Assembly (NCBI RefSeq): GCF_041296385.1
Contig: NC_091015.1
Coordinates: 89,078,004-89,142,003, forward strand
Length of the DNA stretch: 64,000 bases
Direction: 5' to 3'
From: Aphelocoma coerulescens
Lineage: Eukaryota > Chordata > Aves > Passeriformes > Corvidae
Position numbers and translations under genes: made by a program. This document shows, one piece after another, positions 25,642-36,510 of the stretch (position 1 is the stretch's first letter; each line of letters opens with the position of its first letter). The notes beneath the pieces were generated by a model. The model did no database searches. It was not told the DNA's origin and was given only the letters and a program-made list of their open reading frames with translations.

Positions 25642-25646
25642 TCAAC
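25642..25646. repeat. Target-site duplication, right (TCAAC)
   Basis: Matches 24681-24685 exactly and abuts the CA end of the LTR. Confidence 0.8.
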
Positions 25647-25649
25647 ACA

Positions 25650-28583
25650 TTGAGTTTTACCCTTTTCTGGGCTATAGACTAGCTGTTCCAAGCTTTAAAA
25701 ACATTAGTGTGATGATTATGCGCACTGATAATGTAATTAAGAATTGAGTGTCTCTTCTTCCAAAAGAAATTCTCCTAAGCTAAAGATTGAAAATCACTGT
25801 TTCACAAGCAAAAAATAAAACAAGAGCAAGTTATATCATCTCCTGGCATCCCTGTTTCCCTGTATTAAAATATCAACCAGATGATTCCCAGAATTAATAG
25901 AGATGTCATTTAAGTAGTGATCTCACTATTTAAGTCTGAAAAAGATGACCTCAACACACAGGCATGCAGTCCAAAAATTATGGTACTGAAACAGAGTCAG
26001 AAAAGTGATGTATAAGGTCTTGATTATTTTTAAGTTCTTTGATGTGGTCTGCTATTTTTTTCATTGCTTTCAATTGATATTGGCTGTGAGTGGACCTGTA
26101 CAAAGGTTGATAGAGGAGGTACTGGGCACTGTTATACTCTGCTCCCTTGTCTCACCTTTTCTATCTAGTAACAGTAACAATCTTCATTTCCTGGTTTAGC
26201 AATTGGAATGAACTGGTCATTAGATAAGGATCAATCTCTTTCAGTCAGCCAGTGGGGAGAATCTACAAATTCGTGGAGTAGAAAAGCAGAAGAGTATCCA
26301 ACAATGTGATTTTTCAAACGATATTTATGTTTGGAAAGAGTTGTTTTCTTCTGTAAAAAATGGAAAGGTGATTTTGAAATGTATAAACACATTAATTAGA
26401 TCAACCAAGGTCAGCCTTGATGTCAGGTTCATGTGCAATAATAAACACAGCCATTTTCACAGGGTTCTATCTATTCAGTCAAGAAAAGGTAAATGCTAAC
26501 TAAACATTTAAGAAGGGCTTTCTATGCAGAAAAAGGATACATCATTTCACCTTTCAAGGTGGACCTCCAAGAAGATGAGGCCTACATAAAATAATTTCCT
26601 GAAAATATATACATAAACTCTAGATCTCCAGAAGGAAATAAATTAGAAATTCTAATATGATTATTACTTGTGATAGTATGTGGAATGCCCGTTTTGTTGT
26701 TTATTTAATTAGGGTTCCAAATGGGCATTATTTTATACAAAAACAAAATAAAATAATTTGGAAATTTTATAGTACATGTTCACTAATTATTCTCCTCAGT
26801 CCATCGGGTTGACCAATGTCTAGTTACCCAAAAAATAGCAGAGAAAAGGAAATGTCAAAACTTAATTATTTTATGTAGCTTCTTCCATAATTCAGTCTAC
26901 TTTTTCTTCAGTGTCAAAATAAAAACATAATAGGTTCTTGAAAAGAAATTGTGAAGGAAGTGATTTACCAAGGTTTTTTGGTATTTCAATTGTGATCTTC
27001 AATTTCAACAAGTTGCTACATTAAGTGAAATTACAGTACTTGTATTTGTCCATTCAGCATAAGGCTAATTTGTAATACCTGTCTAGCTAGAAACCACTGA
27101 CACATTTTTGCTGGAAATGCAGCCACATTGAATATAATTCTACTGTAAAAAGCACGGTTAATAAGGTCTTTGTGTCTTCATGTATTGCACATGCCTAGTG
27201 CTACTGTGTTCTCTGCCATGGTGCAAATTGCACTTTCCCTCAGAGCAGGAACTTCTGTATCCTCTCTATTTTTTCCCCAGCCATTTGAGTGTGTAACCTA
27301 GGAAACAGCAAGGATTTTTACTCCCACTTTTCTAAATTGTCCTCCTTATCATCAAGAATAAAGCTCAGTGAAACTGTGCCCACTAGATAAGGAAGTGCAT
27401 TTTTATCTTTGAGATGAAAACAGTTCAAGCATGATTGAAGGTGCAATGCAAAGGCAAGATAAATGCATGTTACATTTTCTACCAAAGGGAGTTTTACCTA
27501 CAATCCCAGCCCATCATGACTGTACAATAATCTTGAGCAGGTCAGAGAGATGTGCAAATATGTTCAGACCTCAAGTATAAATGATAGTGCTTTGAATTAA
27601 TTTGATCATTTATTTCCAAGGGTTCTGTAAACATTAATTACAGGCCAACTCTCAGATAGGCAGTGAGCACACTTATCTGACAGTCCCTCACCAATTTCAG
27701 AGTGATCTTTGCCCAAACAAGAAGAGAATATTCAAACCTATTTCCATGATCTGTCTATCAAAGTCAGGAAATTTGGCTTAAAGAAACTGCAATTTAGTCA
27801 CTTTCCATGAAAGTCAGGACAACAAATCGTGTAGCCAAATTCAGTAATGCAACTTAGATCACCTCCACATGCATCAATTTGCAATGGAGTTTGCACCTTG
27901 TAACATGTAAAATCCAAACAACACTTACTCATATTTTTACACACCCTAATTATCACTTTCCCGTGCTTTCACATGTCGGAGGAAAATAACTTTAAGGGAT
28001 GGGACTATGCAATTACACAAATTTATTGTTTAAAATAACAAACGCATCAGTTGAGGCGTGAGATTTTATAACACCTCAGAGTAATGGCGACTAGTCACAA
28101 GATTTAGGGTTACATCGTCATTTATAACTTTCTAATCCAATAGATACTTAAAATGACACTTTGTTTTAGATTAATGACCTATCACCTGTGGCACTTCTCA
28201 CTGCAATGCAGCTATGTCTTGACCAATAACTTCTCATGTTACGTACACACAGATGTCTCTATTATACCATCTACATTCTTAACTTAAACTATACAAAATC
28301 ACATTATGTTTTAAAACCCTCCACCAAAACACCCAGTGTACAATTTTACTTATAATGATAGGAGCACAAGTTTGTAATCCTTTTGCTTAAAGTCCACAAA
28401 TCTCTGTCAATTAAGCCAGACCTAGTCTCTTCCAGGGTTGTAAATCAAAGCCTCCTTTAATTGCAGGAGTTTCTACTCCTCTGTCTCCCACACCTAATCT
28501 CTTTGTTTATTTGATTGCTGTTTTGATTTTTTTTTTTAAACTTGAGTTTTGAGTTTGGAAAGTCTTGTTCTAACCATACAGTC
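25650..28583. other. AT-rich noncoding stretch
   Basis: Unique AT-rich DNA. The part at about 27560-28150 has even composition and words such as CTATCAAAG (TCF/LEF-like) and TGATCTTTGCCC (nuclear-receptor-like). It could be a conserved noncoding element, but that rests on appearance alone. No gene or repeat is recognised. Confidence 0.5.
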
Positions 28584-28589
28584 ATGCTC

Positions 28590-28892
28590 TGTCGGCAATT
28601 GAATTATGGACCCAGACCGGCAGGGAATCGGAATCATTTATTTGAAGGAGCGAGTTGGTTTTATACACTTTTCTAAGGCACAGCATTTCCTTACATGGCA
28701 TGACCTATCCTGTGTTGCCACATCAGCAATGCACTTCGTAGGGGTCTGCTGTGTGACACCTCCTCCCCCAGGGTCCGGTAGAGACAAGCCTCTGTGTGCT
28801 GCCATGTGCTCCTTTGTGCTGCCATGGGCCTCTGCAGGCAGGTTTTACAGCTCACAACCCAGTTCTCTCTTATAATTCCCCATAATATTCCA
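28590..28892 (-). mobile_element. Short LTR-like element on the minus strand
   Basis: Read on the minus strand this block shows, in order, a TATAAAAC promoter box (28658-28665), an AATAAA polyadenylation signal (plus-strand TTTATT, 28637-28642), then a U5-like end CCGGTCTGGGTCCATAATTC and a terminal CCGACA. The plus-strand left edge therefore reads TGTCGG at 28590. The layout and U5 wording resemble avian ERVK-type LTRs. The upstream end is best placed at the CA of 28891-28892. No target-site duplication could be matched (ATGCTC on the left, CTTTAC on the right), so the right edge is uncertain or the copy is truncated. The 89-codon plus-strand frame (28606-28875) crossing it is not a gene. 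Confidence 0.7.
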
Positions 28893-28899
28893 CTTTACT

Positions 28900-31800
28900 G
28901 TGTTGTGAAATTTAACTGAGCGCACCAGGATCAAACTGACAGCAACCAGAAGAATGCAATCCAGCACCTATACTTTGAAAACACCTTGAAAGAGGCCATG
29001 CAGTTCTGAAGATTTTGGGAAACTGACCAGTAATTGCTAAGCTTTTCATTTCAAGAGATGTCTTTCTAAAGTGATAAGAAGGATGTGAGCTTCCATTTAT
29101 TTCTCCCAATGAGTAAGGTAAAGGCATTTGTCTCTCTGTATTTAGCAAGTAAGATGCAAGCCTTTAGTTCTCAATCAATGTTTGCAAATCCTAATCAAGC
29201 TGATAGCAGATGTATAGATGTCATGTCATATATTCTCACAAGACTGTACACCAATGAATAAGCAAACGTATTTTAAGTGGGATGATTCACTACTCCTAAA
29301 CACATTGAATTTGTACAACTATGGATAGAAATTTGGCAGAGCAATAAAAAACTGTATTGTCTAAGTCACAGAAGAAAAAAGAAGCTATTTCCACCTACTG
29401 TAGACAAATAAATCTGCTGTGGCAAGATTTTGTTTGTTGACCCCAACTCTTAAGAGCATATCGCACACATATTGAGCAAAATACTGAAATATATATAGAT
29501 ATAGGAGGTGAAAACTAAGACTCAGTGTAAAATAGTAAAGTCAGTAAAGAACTATAAGCTTAAGTTATGACCCACATGTTTAGATAAAACGGACTTTCAA
29601 AAACCATTTACTTATATCCTTTGCAAATGCTCAGAATCACTCAGGCTGGTCAGAATCAATCAGAACTGGTAAGTGTTCTTATAGTGAGTGCCTTGCATCA
29701 GAACACCATGCTCCATCCAGCAGACTTGCCATGCAGCAAAGCATTTCATCTTTTACACAGTTCATCTCTGAGAGTAATCCTTCTGATTTATTAATTACTT
29801 TGACATTACAGATATGACCCATTGAAAGGAATTGCTCAAGTGTGTTAAGTTGCACAGATATTAAGTTTGCTTGTGGTAGTATTTTTCTGCCCTTGTTAAA
29901 CCTGTACATGTCATTAATCAAATTATGCAACAATGGAACCAGATTTTTAAAATAGCTCAAATAATAAACAAGGACAGAATTTTAAACTATTCCCACTGTG
30001 AGATTTTGAGACAGATTATGAAAAACCTTGTTAGTACAGCAGGGCCCTTGAAAAGCTCTAACCATTCACTTCAGAGCCTCAGTAGCTGCTAAGATTCTCC
30101 TTGAAAACCTGGCACAAAAGTGAAGATGAATAAATTCTGGAAATCTGTTTTAGAAGAATAAGTATTCATTAAGCCAGAAAATTAAGATGTATTAAGATGC
30201 ACTGTGATCTAATACTAGCTCATTTTGCAAAATATTTTTTGGGAAAGAGCATCCTGGCAACATCATCTGATATAAAAATCACTTGATATGTGTGATGCAA
30301 CAACTGCATAGATCTGCCATGAACCTCTACCATATCCCTCTTTAGAGACATGAAAAAACATTTTGTGGAGCACTCTGTTAAATCATGCAAATGGCCCAAA
30401 TTTGAAAGCATATTACTACTTCTATAAGATAATTTTTAATAAATGTTTATAGATTACGATTTTCTGCTTATGTCTTTGCTAGGCTTTCATCACTTGAAAC
30501 AGTTTCCATCCTAGAATGTATTTTGAGTCAGATGCTGAAATTTCATATCTAGTTTCATTTTTCGATGATAGTTTCATATTTAGGTTCTTTTAAGAAGTAC
30601 TTTGGAGAGTTTTCAAGACAAGCACTTCACAATGTTTTCATTTGTGCAATATTTGAAAGATGCCGGAGCTGCAAGAAGAAAAAAGAATAAACCCCTTTTT
30701 TCTTTCTTAAATTCCTCATTCTTAAAGAACAACTTTGCACTCTCAGATAATATTTAGGACTTTTCAGGATACACTACTACATACTGAAAATATTATTTGA
30801 ATTCCAATCTCAAATGAAACATATCTTTTGAAGACCTAGAAATCACTTTTGTTGATTATGTATTTTACAAAGGAGAGATGGAAAAATAAAAAGATACATG
30901 TATCACAAAAAATCTCTCTTATTAGTTCTATACTTAAAAATCTCCAGCCTGATTAGCTATTATTCTTCTTGTGGTTTTATTTATTCAACAAGTTAAAAAT
31001 CTGATCCTATGTTCAATGATGAACAGCTACAGTCATGTGAAAGTACAGACCAGTCATAAGACTATTACATATCAAGGAGAACTTTTATGCAAGAAATATA
31101 TTGTTTGATAAAAGCCCCAAACCAAAGTGCTGTATTGTATTGCTGCTTTATACTAGGTTAGAGTTTTAAATCATAACTCCCTCTTTGTCTCATAACACAG
31201 AGGAAAAAAATTTCTTTGATTAATAGATAAGGATGCAACTTTTTTAACACAGCAAGAGATGTTTTTCTTTTGAAAATATGCCTCTTGCCATGCAGGATCA
31301 ACAAGCAGGATACAGCGGTGGAAAGGAATAAAAATATTTTGGAAGTTCATTCATTCAAGAAACAAATTAAAATTTCAATTTCTTTTCCACCTTTTTCTTC
31401 TAAACATATTTATTGCTGATGAAATAAAGCAGGCAGAACCAAATCAGTAACTCCATAGTCAGCCGTGCCAGAGGAAATTCAAACTTGATTCCATTGTTCA
31501 AAAACATGCCTCAACCTTTTTACCTGTCTCTGAGGTAAAAGAGAAAATGAAAGCTTCTATTTTGGTCACTGGCCTTTCTGGCACTGACAGCAACCATGGC
31601 AATTTGCTTCCATAAACTGTGAGTCATACAGGCTTATAGGATGATGTTCAAGCAATTTAACTTTGTGCTATCCAGAATGTTTGTCTGCGCCATGACTGAT
31701 GTCTCAAACTGTATTTAGAACATGGCCCGTAAATCCATGTGAGACCCATCTAGACCACCTCTCACTGCAAGCTGAAGACACTGGTTACTGTTTTGGATAC

Positions 31801-34800
31801 ACTTCAGCTCACTGTTTTTCATTCAGATCGTGAGACTTTGTGAGTCTGTTCTCACAACGAATTTGTAGGCCTCCTGAAGTATAGGGCTACAGGTATCAGG
31901 ATAATTTGTCTCAAACATAAAATGCAATGCTCTTAATCCACTCTTCTATACAGACAAAAGGAACTTGAAAGAGAGGAAAGAATGTCAGTGTCATTCTTTT
32001 GTTCCCTCAGAAATTCCAAGTCGAGGGAATTGCCTTACAGACTGGAAAAGTTCAGATTACTAAAGCTACTTTTTCTTTAATGTGGAATCTTTTGAAACTC
32101 CAAGATGCTCTGTAACATGATTCTGTATCTAGGCACTTAATTTCTATTTCCTGTCACTTCTATCTTACAGGAACACTATTGAGGTAGTTTCCTGCGTCTG
32201 AGTACTATCTGAGTATTCTAACATAAGGTATTACTTACTGCCTCCTCACAAGCTGAGCATCAATGATGATCACGTAACTAGTGTTTATCACCCTTTGTTT
32301 CTCTTAACCACTGTGTAGAAAAACACTTTACACTGAATGAGTTTCACACCTAACAGGGTACTCAAAGATCTAGTATAAGCCAAATTCTGAAGCTGTCATA
32401 GTGGGACCCTCAGGATACTTTTTTCCCCTGCTTGCTAGACACCCACATTACAGAAAATATTCTGAATACTTTTTTTAGATATAGCCTGCTCAGATGACAG
32501 TGTAGTGTACACATCTCCTGCAGAAGGAGCCAAGATACTCACGAAGATTGTTATATTCTTGTTTCCATCCAGGCAGCACAGAGACTTGAATACTTAGGAG
32601 TTACCTAACCATCACATTTTTCTGAGGGCGTATCTCTCTGTCTTTTCTCTTTCCTTTTGTAAGCATTGGTCTATTGAAGCATGAATCCTGGTTGCCAGCT
32701 TTCTTCCTCTTCTTGTTCCTCTCCACTCTTCGTGATGGATAAATCAAGCTGACTTAGTCGCAAAACAGAACTTTTCTGTTGTTAACCTTCTTCCAGTTAT
32801 ACTTTGACACTCAAAATCTCTTCTTAAAAGATGCAGCTGTCTGGCTACAATTCCACCTGAAACTGACTTTTCTAGTTTTGAACTGCTGGACTTAGATGTG
32901 CTCTTTTTCTTGGATTTCATAACTAGCCTATGTGACTTCCAATTTTTTTCTCCACAGGACTTCATCGCAAGTCTAAAGCCTCCATTCGCTGAGGGACAAA
33001 GGACATCAGATGGACTATGGAAAAACTGCACTGCACAGTGATTGGGTATTCTCAGAAACCCAGATCTGGATGACTGATTTTTCTGCAGTGCTTCCAGAAG
33101 TTTAAAAGCAAAATTATTTTGTAATGGGAGGATAATGGAAATGGGGAAAAAAAGTAAAAATGGAAATTTTGAAGATAATAGTCTAAAGGTTCCAGCCCTG
33201 ATACATTAAAATAGCAAAATAGGAACATTAACAAGACAGTATTTGCAACCAGTTTCAGAGGAGCTGAGGAGCTCTGTGTGTGGTAAAAAATTATTTTATT
33301 TTCTGGGGTTTTTTTGCTCCCAATGAGAAATATTTAGCATGTCTTGTATAAAAGGGGTTGGGGAACCACTACAACTTGAAAAGGCCTTAAGTTTCACAAG
33401 ACAAAAACATGTAATCTGAACTTCCTTACCCCACTGGATTCCCCATTCCTAAAGTTGAACAGAAATGACCCCAGAAGTCTAGCAGTTTAGGAAAGGAAAA
33501 ATAATAATTTCATTCTGACTAGAAAGATATGTAGCATATATGAAATAAATTAGAGTAAAAGTGCCAGGACCTCAAATTTAAAGGCAAGGAAAAAACCTCT
33601 CCACTTCAAGGGGAAGAGGAGGTTATTTTTTTAAGCAGAGAAGAAATTCAAAGTAGATTACTGCAGACTTTTCCACAGCTAAAGTAAACCAAGCACTTAA
33701 AAGTGATGCAAAAAACAGAAGTAAAGCTGAAAAAAATTGTGAAAAGTATATATATGTGCTGTGAATATCCTCAGCAGAAAAAATAACCAGAGTAATATGA
33801 GTTTCAGCCCTTTTTCTTTTTGCACATTAAAATTATCCAAGAAAAGTTATATTTTATATAATCACAGTACTGAATAGAAACTTTTTCTTTCTTTCTTCCT
33901 AATATTGCAAGTTAGCTCCAAAAGCAAGAATTTCTGCTTTTTTTAAACAGTGACGTCTGAAAAGTAAGTTTTTCAGGAAATACACACTTTCATACCACCT
34001 TTGAGTGTAGGACTGTTTCTGCTGATAAAATTGCCATTGGCAGAAAAATAGGTCTAAAGCAATTTGAATGTGAGGTTCTGGTTTTGCAATAAAAGCTGTG
34101 TGAACATAGGTGGCAGCCATAATATTTCCTAAAGGAGTGGTCCACCATGACCCTAAAATTCAGACTTTAGCTTGTTCGCTTACCACAAAGCCACCTTTGA
34201 ACAGTACATCTTGTTGGGGTATGAAAATACAATGCCATAAGAAAGAAAAATGTATGTATGCCTGATTTGGTTAATTGGTTGGTAAAAAAATGCTTCAATT
34301 AAAACAATCAAATGAGAATTATTGGACCACATGAGGTGATGTTGAAAGAAAATTTAACAGCAGTGATCTTGGCAGGATCACCAGTGTCCAGCATCATGGC
34401 CATTTGCCATTTATGTTTTATTGGTCAGTGTGATATGAGGAATATAGGAGAAGATAACATCATTAAAGTAGCAGCCATTCTCCTAGGGAGGTACCTGGCT
34501 TTGCAGGTAAACTATTGGTCCTTGAAAGACAGATTAAGAATTCAAAAAGTGGAAAAGCAGGGGATGGGTGAGTCACAAGAGAACTTAGGTTTCCATTTAG
34601 AAAAATACACACAACCCAAATATATGCAAATTATAAGTGATGGAAGATCCTCTATTAAATACTTTTTAGCAACCAAAACAGGTGTCAGTTCCCTTCCTGC
34701 ACCCTTTCTACAGCTGAATCTTTTTTGGCATAGAAGGGAAAGCCCAGAGTAACCAGAAAGTTAAAAAAAACCCCACTGTTTGTTTTATCCAAGCAGTATC

Positions 34801-34810
34801 AAGTGATCTA
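28900..34810. other. AT-rich noncoding stretch
   Basis: Unique sequence with no recognised repeat. It includes a minus-strand stop-free run of 154 codons (32744-33205), which is Lys/Ser-rich in its middle, and a plus-strand frame of 146 codons (34312-34752). Neither shows a domain I know, and both are near the length expected by chance. Confidence 0.55.
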
Positions 34811-34818
34811 ATAATTAT

Positions 34819-34840
34819 GGGGGGGGGGGGCGGGGGGGGG
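34819..34840 (+). repeat. G12-C-G9 tract
   Basis: Twelve G, one C, then nine G, placed between AT-only flanks (ATTAT before, AATATATATA after). The plus strand could fold into a G-quadruplex. Such runs are also prone to sequencing and assembly length errors. Confidence 0.9.
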
Positions 34841-35214
34841 AATATATATAATTTAAAACTTTAAAAAGGTTGGAAGGAATGTTGGGAAGAACAGGAGTGT
34901 AAGAATTTAATCAAAGAGATACAAATCAGAAGAGAGGAAAAACAAGAATCTTAACATTTGATCTGTTACCTTGTTTTGATAATAGCTCACATTCAGATCT
35001 CACTTTGCATCTGAACTTAACAATCCAAACTATTTCTAAAGCAATTATTCACTTTGCTCTCTGAAATGCATGGCCTATGCTCTCATGTGCACAAAACAAG
35101 AAGAGACTAAAGTACAAATGAATCTAGGGAAAAAGATCAGGCTCGCAACCTTTTCTTGTCATACTAGAAGGGTCAACCAATGTTTAGCTTTTCTTTGGTG
35201 AAATATGTTGCTAC

Positions 35215-35265
35215 AAATAGTTATTCATATGACATATGAAATGTATGTCATAAAAATAACTATTT
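35215..35265. repeat. 51-nt interrupted hairpin
   Basis: AAATAGTTATT (35215-35225) pairs with AATAACTATTT (35255-35265). After a 2x2 mismatch, the 9-bp stem from T35228 to A35236 pairs with 35244-35252 around a 7-nt loop. Twenty of 22 paired positions match. The shape is microRNA-precursor-like but shorter than usual and AT-rich, so an RNA gene is not claimed. Confidence 0.75.
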
Positions 35266-35397
35266 TTCAAAATCTATTACTATAAACTCATACTTCTGTC
35301 TTGGAAAGCATATTCAGTTGGCTTGAATTTCATCCACATTCCTGTTTCTAGTCAGAGAGAAAAAGACACACCTAAAAAGGTGATAAAGGAGTTTGAA

Positions 35398-35426
35398 TAA
35401 GGCAGTTAGGAAGACTAACTGCCTTA
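35398..35426. repeat. Perfect 12-bp inverted repeat with 5-nt loop
   Basis: TAAGGCAGTTAG (35398-35409) and CTAACTGCCTTA (35415-35426) are exact reverse complements around GAAGA. The stem is of mixed composition, so it is less easily explained by AT bias. Confidence 0.9.
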
Positions 35427-36014
35427 GGGCTTGCCAAGAGAAAACACTCATTAAGCTTGTGATCTTTGATGGAATTTAGACACTCTGCAAATTGAATAAG
35501 ACTCTTCAGCAGACAATAACTTTTTAATAGAAGTTTTATAGTGGAAACACATTTTAGTAAGATACCAAACTTTGTCTACCTACTTATTAATTTATTTGTT
35601 ATCTAAAGAAAAATATCTCCTGTCCTCCAAATTTAACAGTTTCTCTAAAGCTGCAGAAAGTTTCTTAGTGCCGCAGCCAAAAACCACATCCTGTGTTGGA
35701 GAAGATATGATAGATGACTGTTAATAAACTGGAAAGCACTGAAATACAGATAAAACCATATCTAAAACATACTGCTAACAATAGCAATTGAAGCAGACAA
35801 GATATTTGAAAGTATCAACAAATGACAAGTGGGAAAAATCTATAAATTATTTCTAATCATGTACTAAATGCTGCATGTATCTGTTGCAGAGGCAGCAACA
35901 AAATAATAATTTTATAAAGCAAATAATGTAATCGTGTGTATACTACTCTAGGTAAATAGAACTTTAAGACACCTATAATTGGGAAGAACATGAATTCCAA
36001 GCCCCAAGTGCAGT

Positions 36015-36510
36015 GATCTGTTTACCCGCTGCTTTTCTCATCCCATATTGTTCCCCCCCAACTTTCCCTTGCCCCTAGCCCTGGCCACTCCCTCGGGTTC
36101 TCCCTATTGGTTCCTGTACCCCAACTCTGCCCATGTACTGCCCCTGAGCCCCTGAGAAAACCCCCCTGTGACCAGATTATGATGTCTCTCTGCCTCTGGG
36201 GATCGCTGGGACTAGATGTAAGACTAAAGATCCTCTTAAACCCTCATGGGGAAACTCTTCTTGCCTCCTTCGCTGTCACTGTGTTGTAGAGCTGAGAGCT
36301 GCCGGAGCAAAACTGCGGAGCCGTCCGAAAAGGGCTACGGGAGGGCGAGATGGCTGCCCTGCCCTAAGCAGTTCCACTGAGCTCCCAGGGAAAGCTGCAG
36401 CTTGCTAAACCAAACCTAGCACTACAACACCCAGGGGCATCCTGAATTTATGGAGCTGGAGAAATAAATCGTTAAGCTCCCTTGTGTCTTTCTATCTGTG
36501 ATACTGAGTA
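36015..36510 (+). mobile_element. LTR-like block, edges unresolved
   Basis: About 500 bp of C-rich then CpG-bearing sequence in AT-rich surroundings. It reads like a retroviral LTR on the plus strand: a pyrimidine- and C-rich U3-like part with a reverse CCAAT word (CTATTGG near 36104), a GC-rich part containing several CpGs (about 36300-36350), then GAAATAAATC with AATAAA at 36463-36468, followed by a T-rich U5-like end. I could not find TG/CA ends with a matching target-site duplication, so both edges are approximate and a non-LTR explanation remains possible. The 60-codon frame at 36107-36289 is incidental. Confidence 0.5.

Noticed and set aside
34312..34752. 146-codon plus-strand frame as a gene
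   Set aside because: No domain, no splice or promoter context, and composition like random AT-rich translation. Its length is within chance for 64 kb read in six frames.
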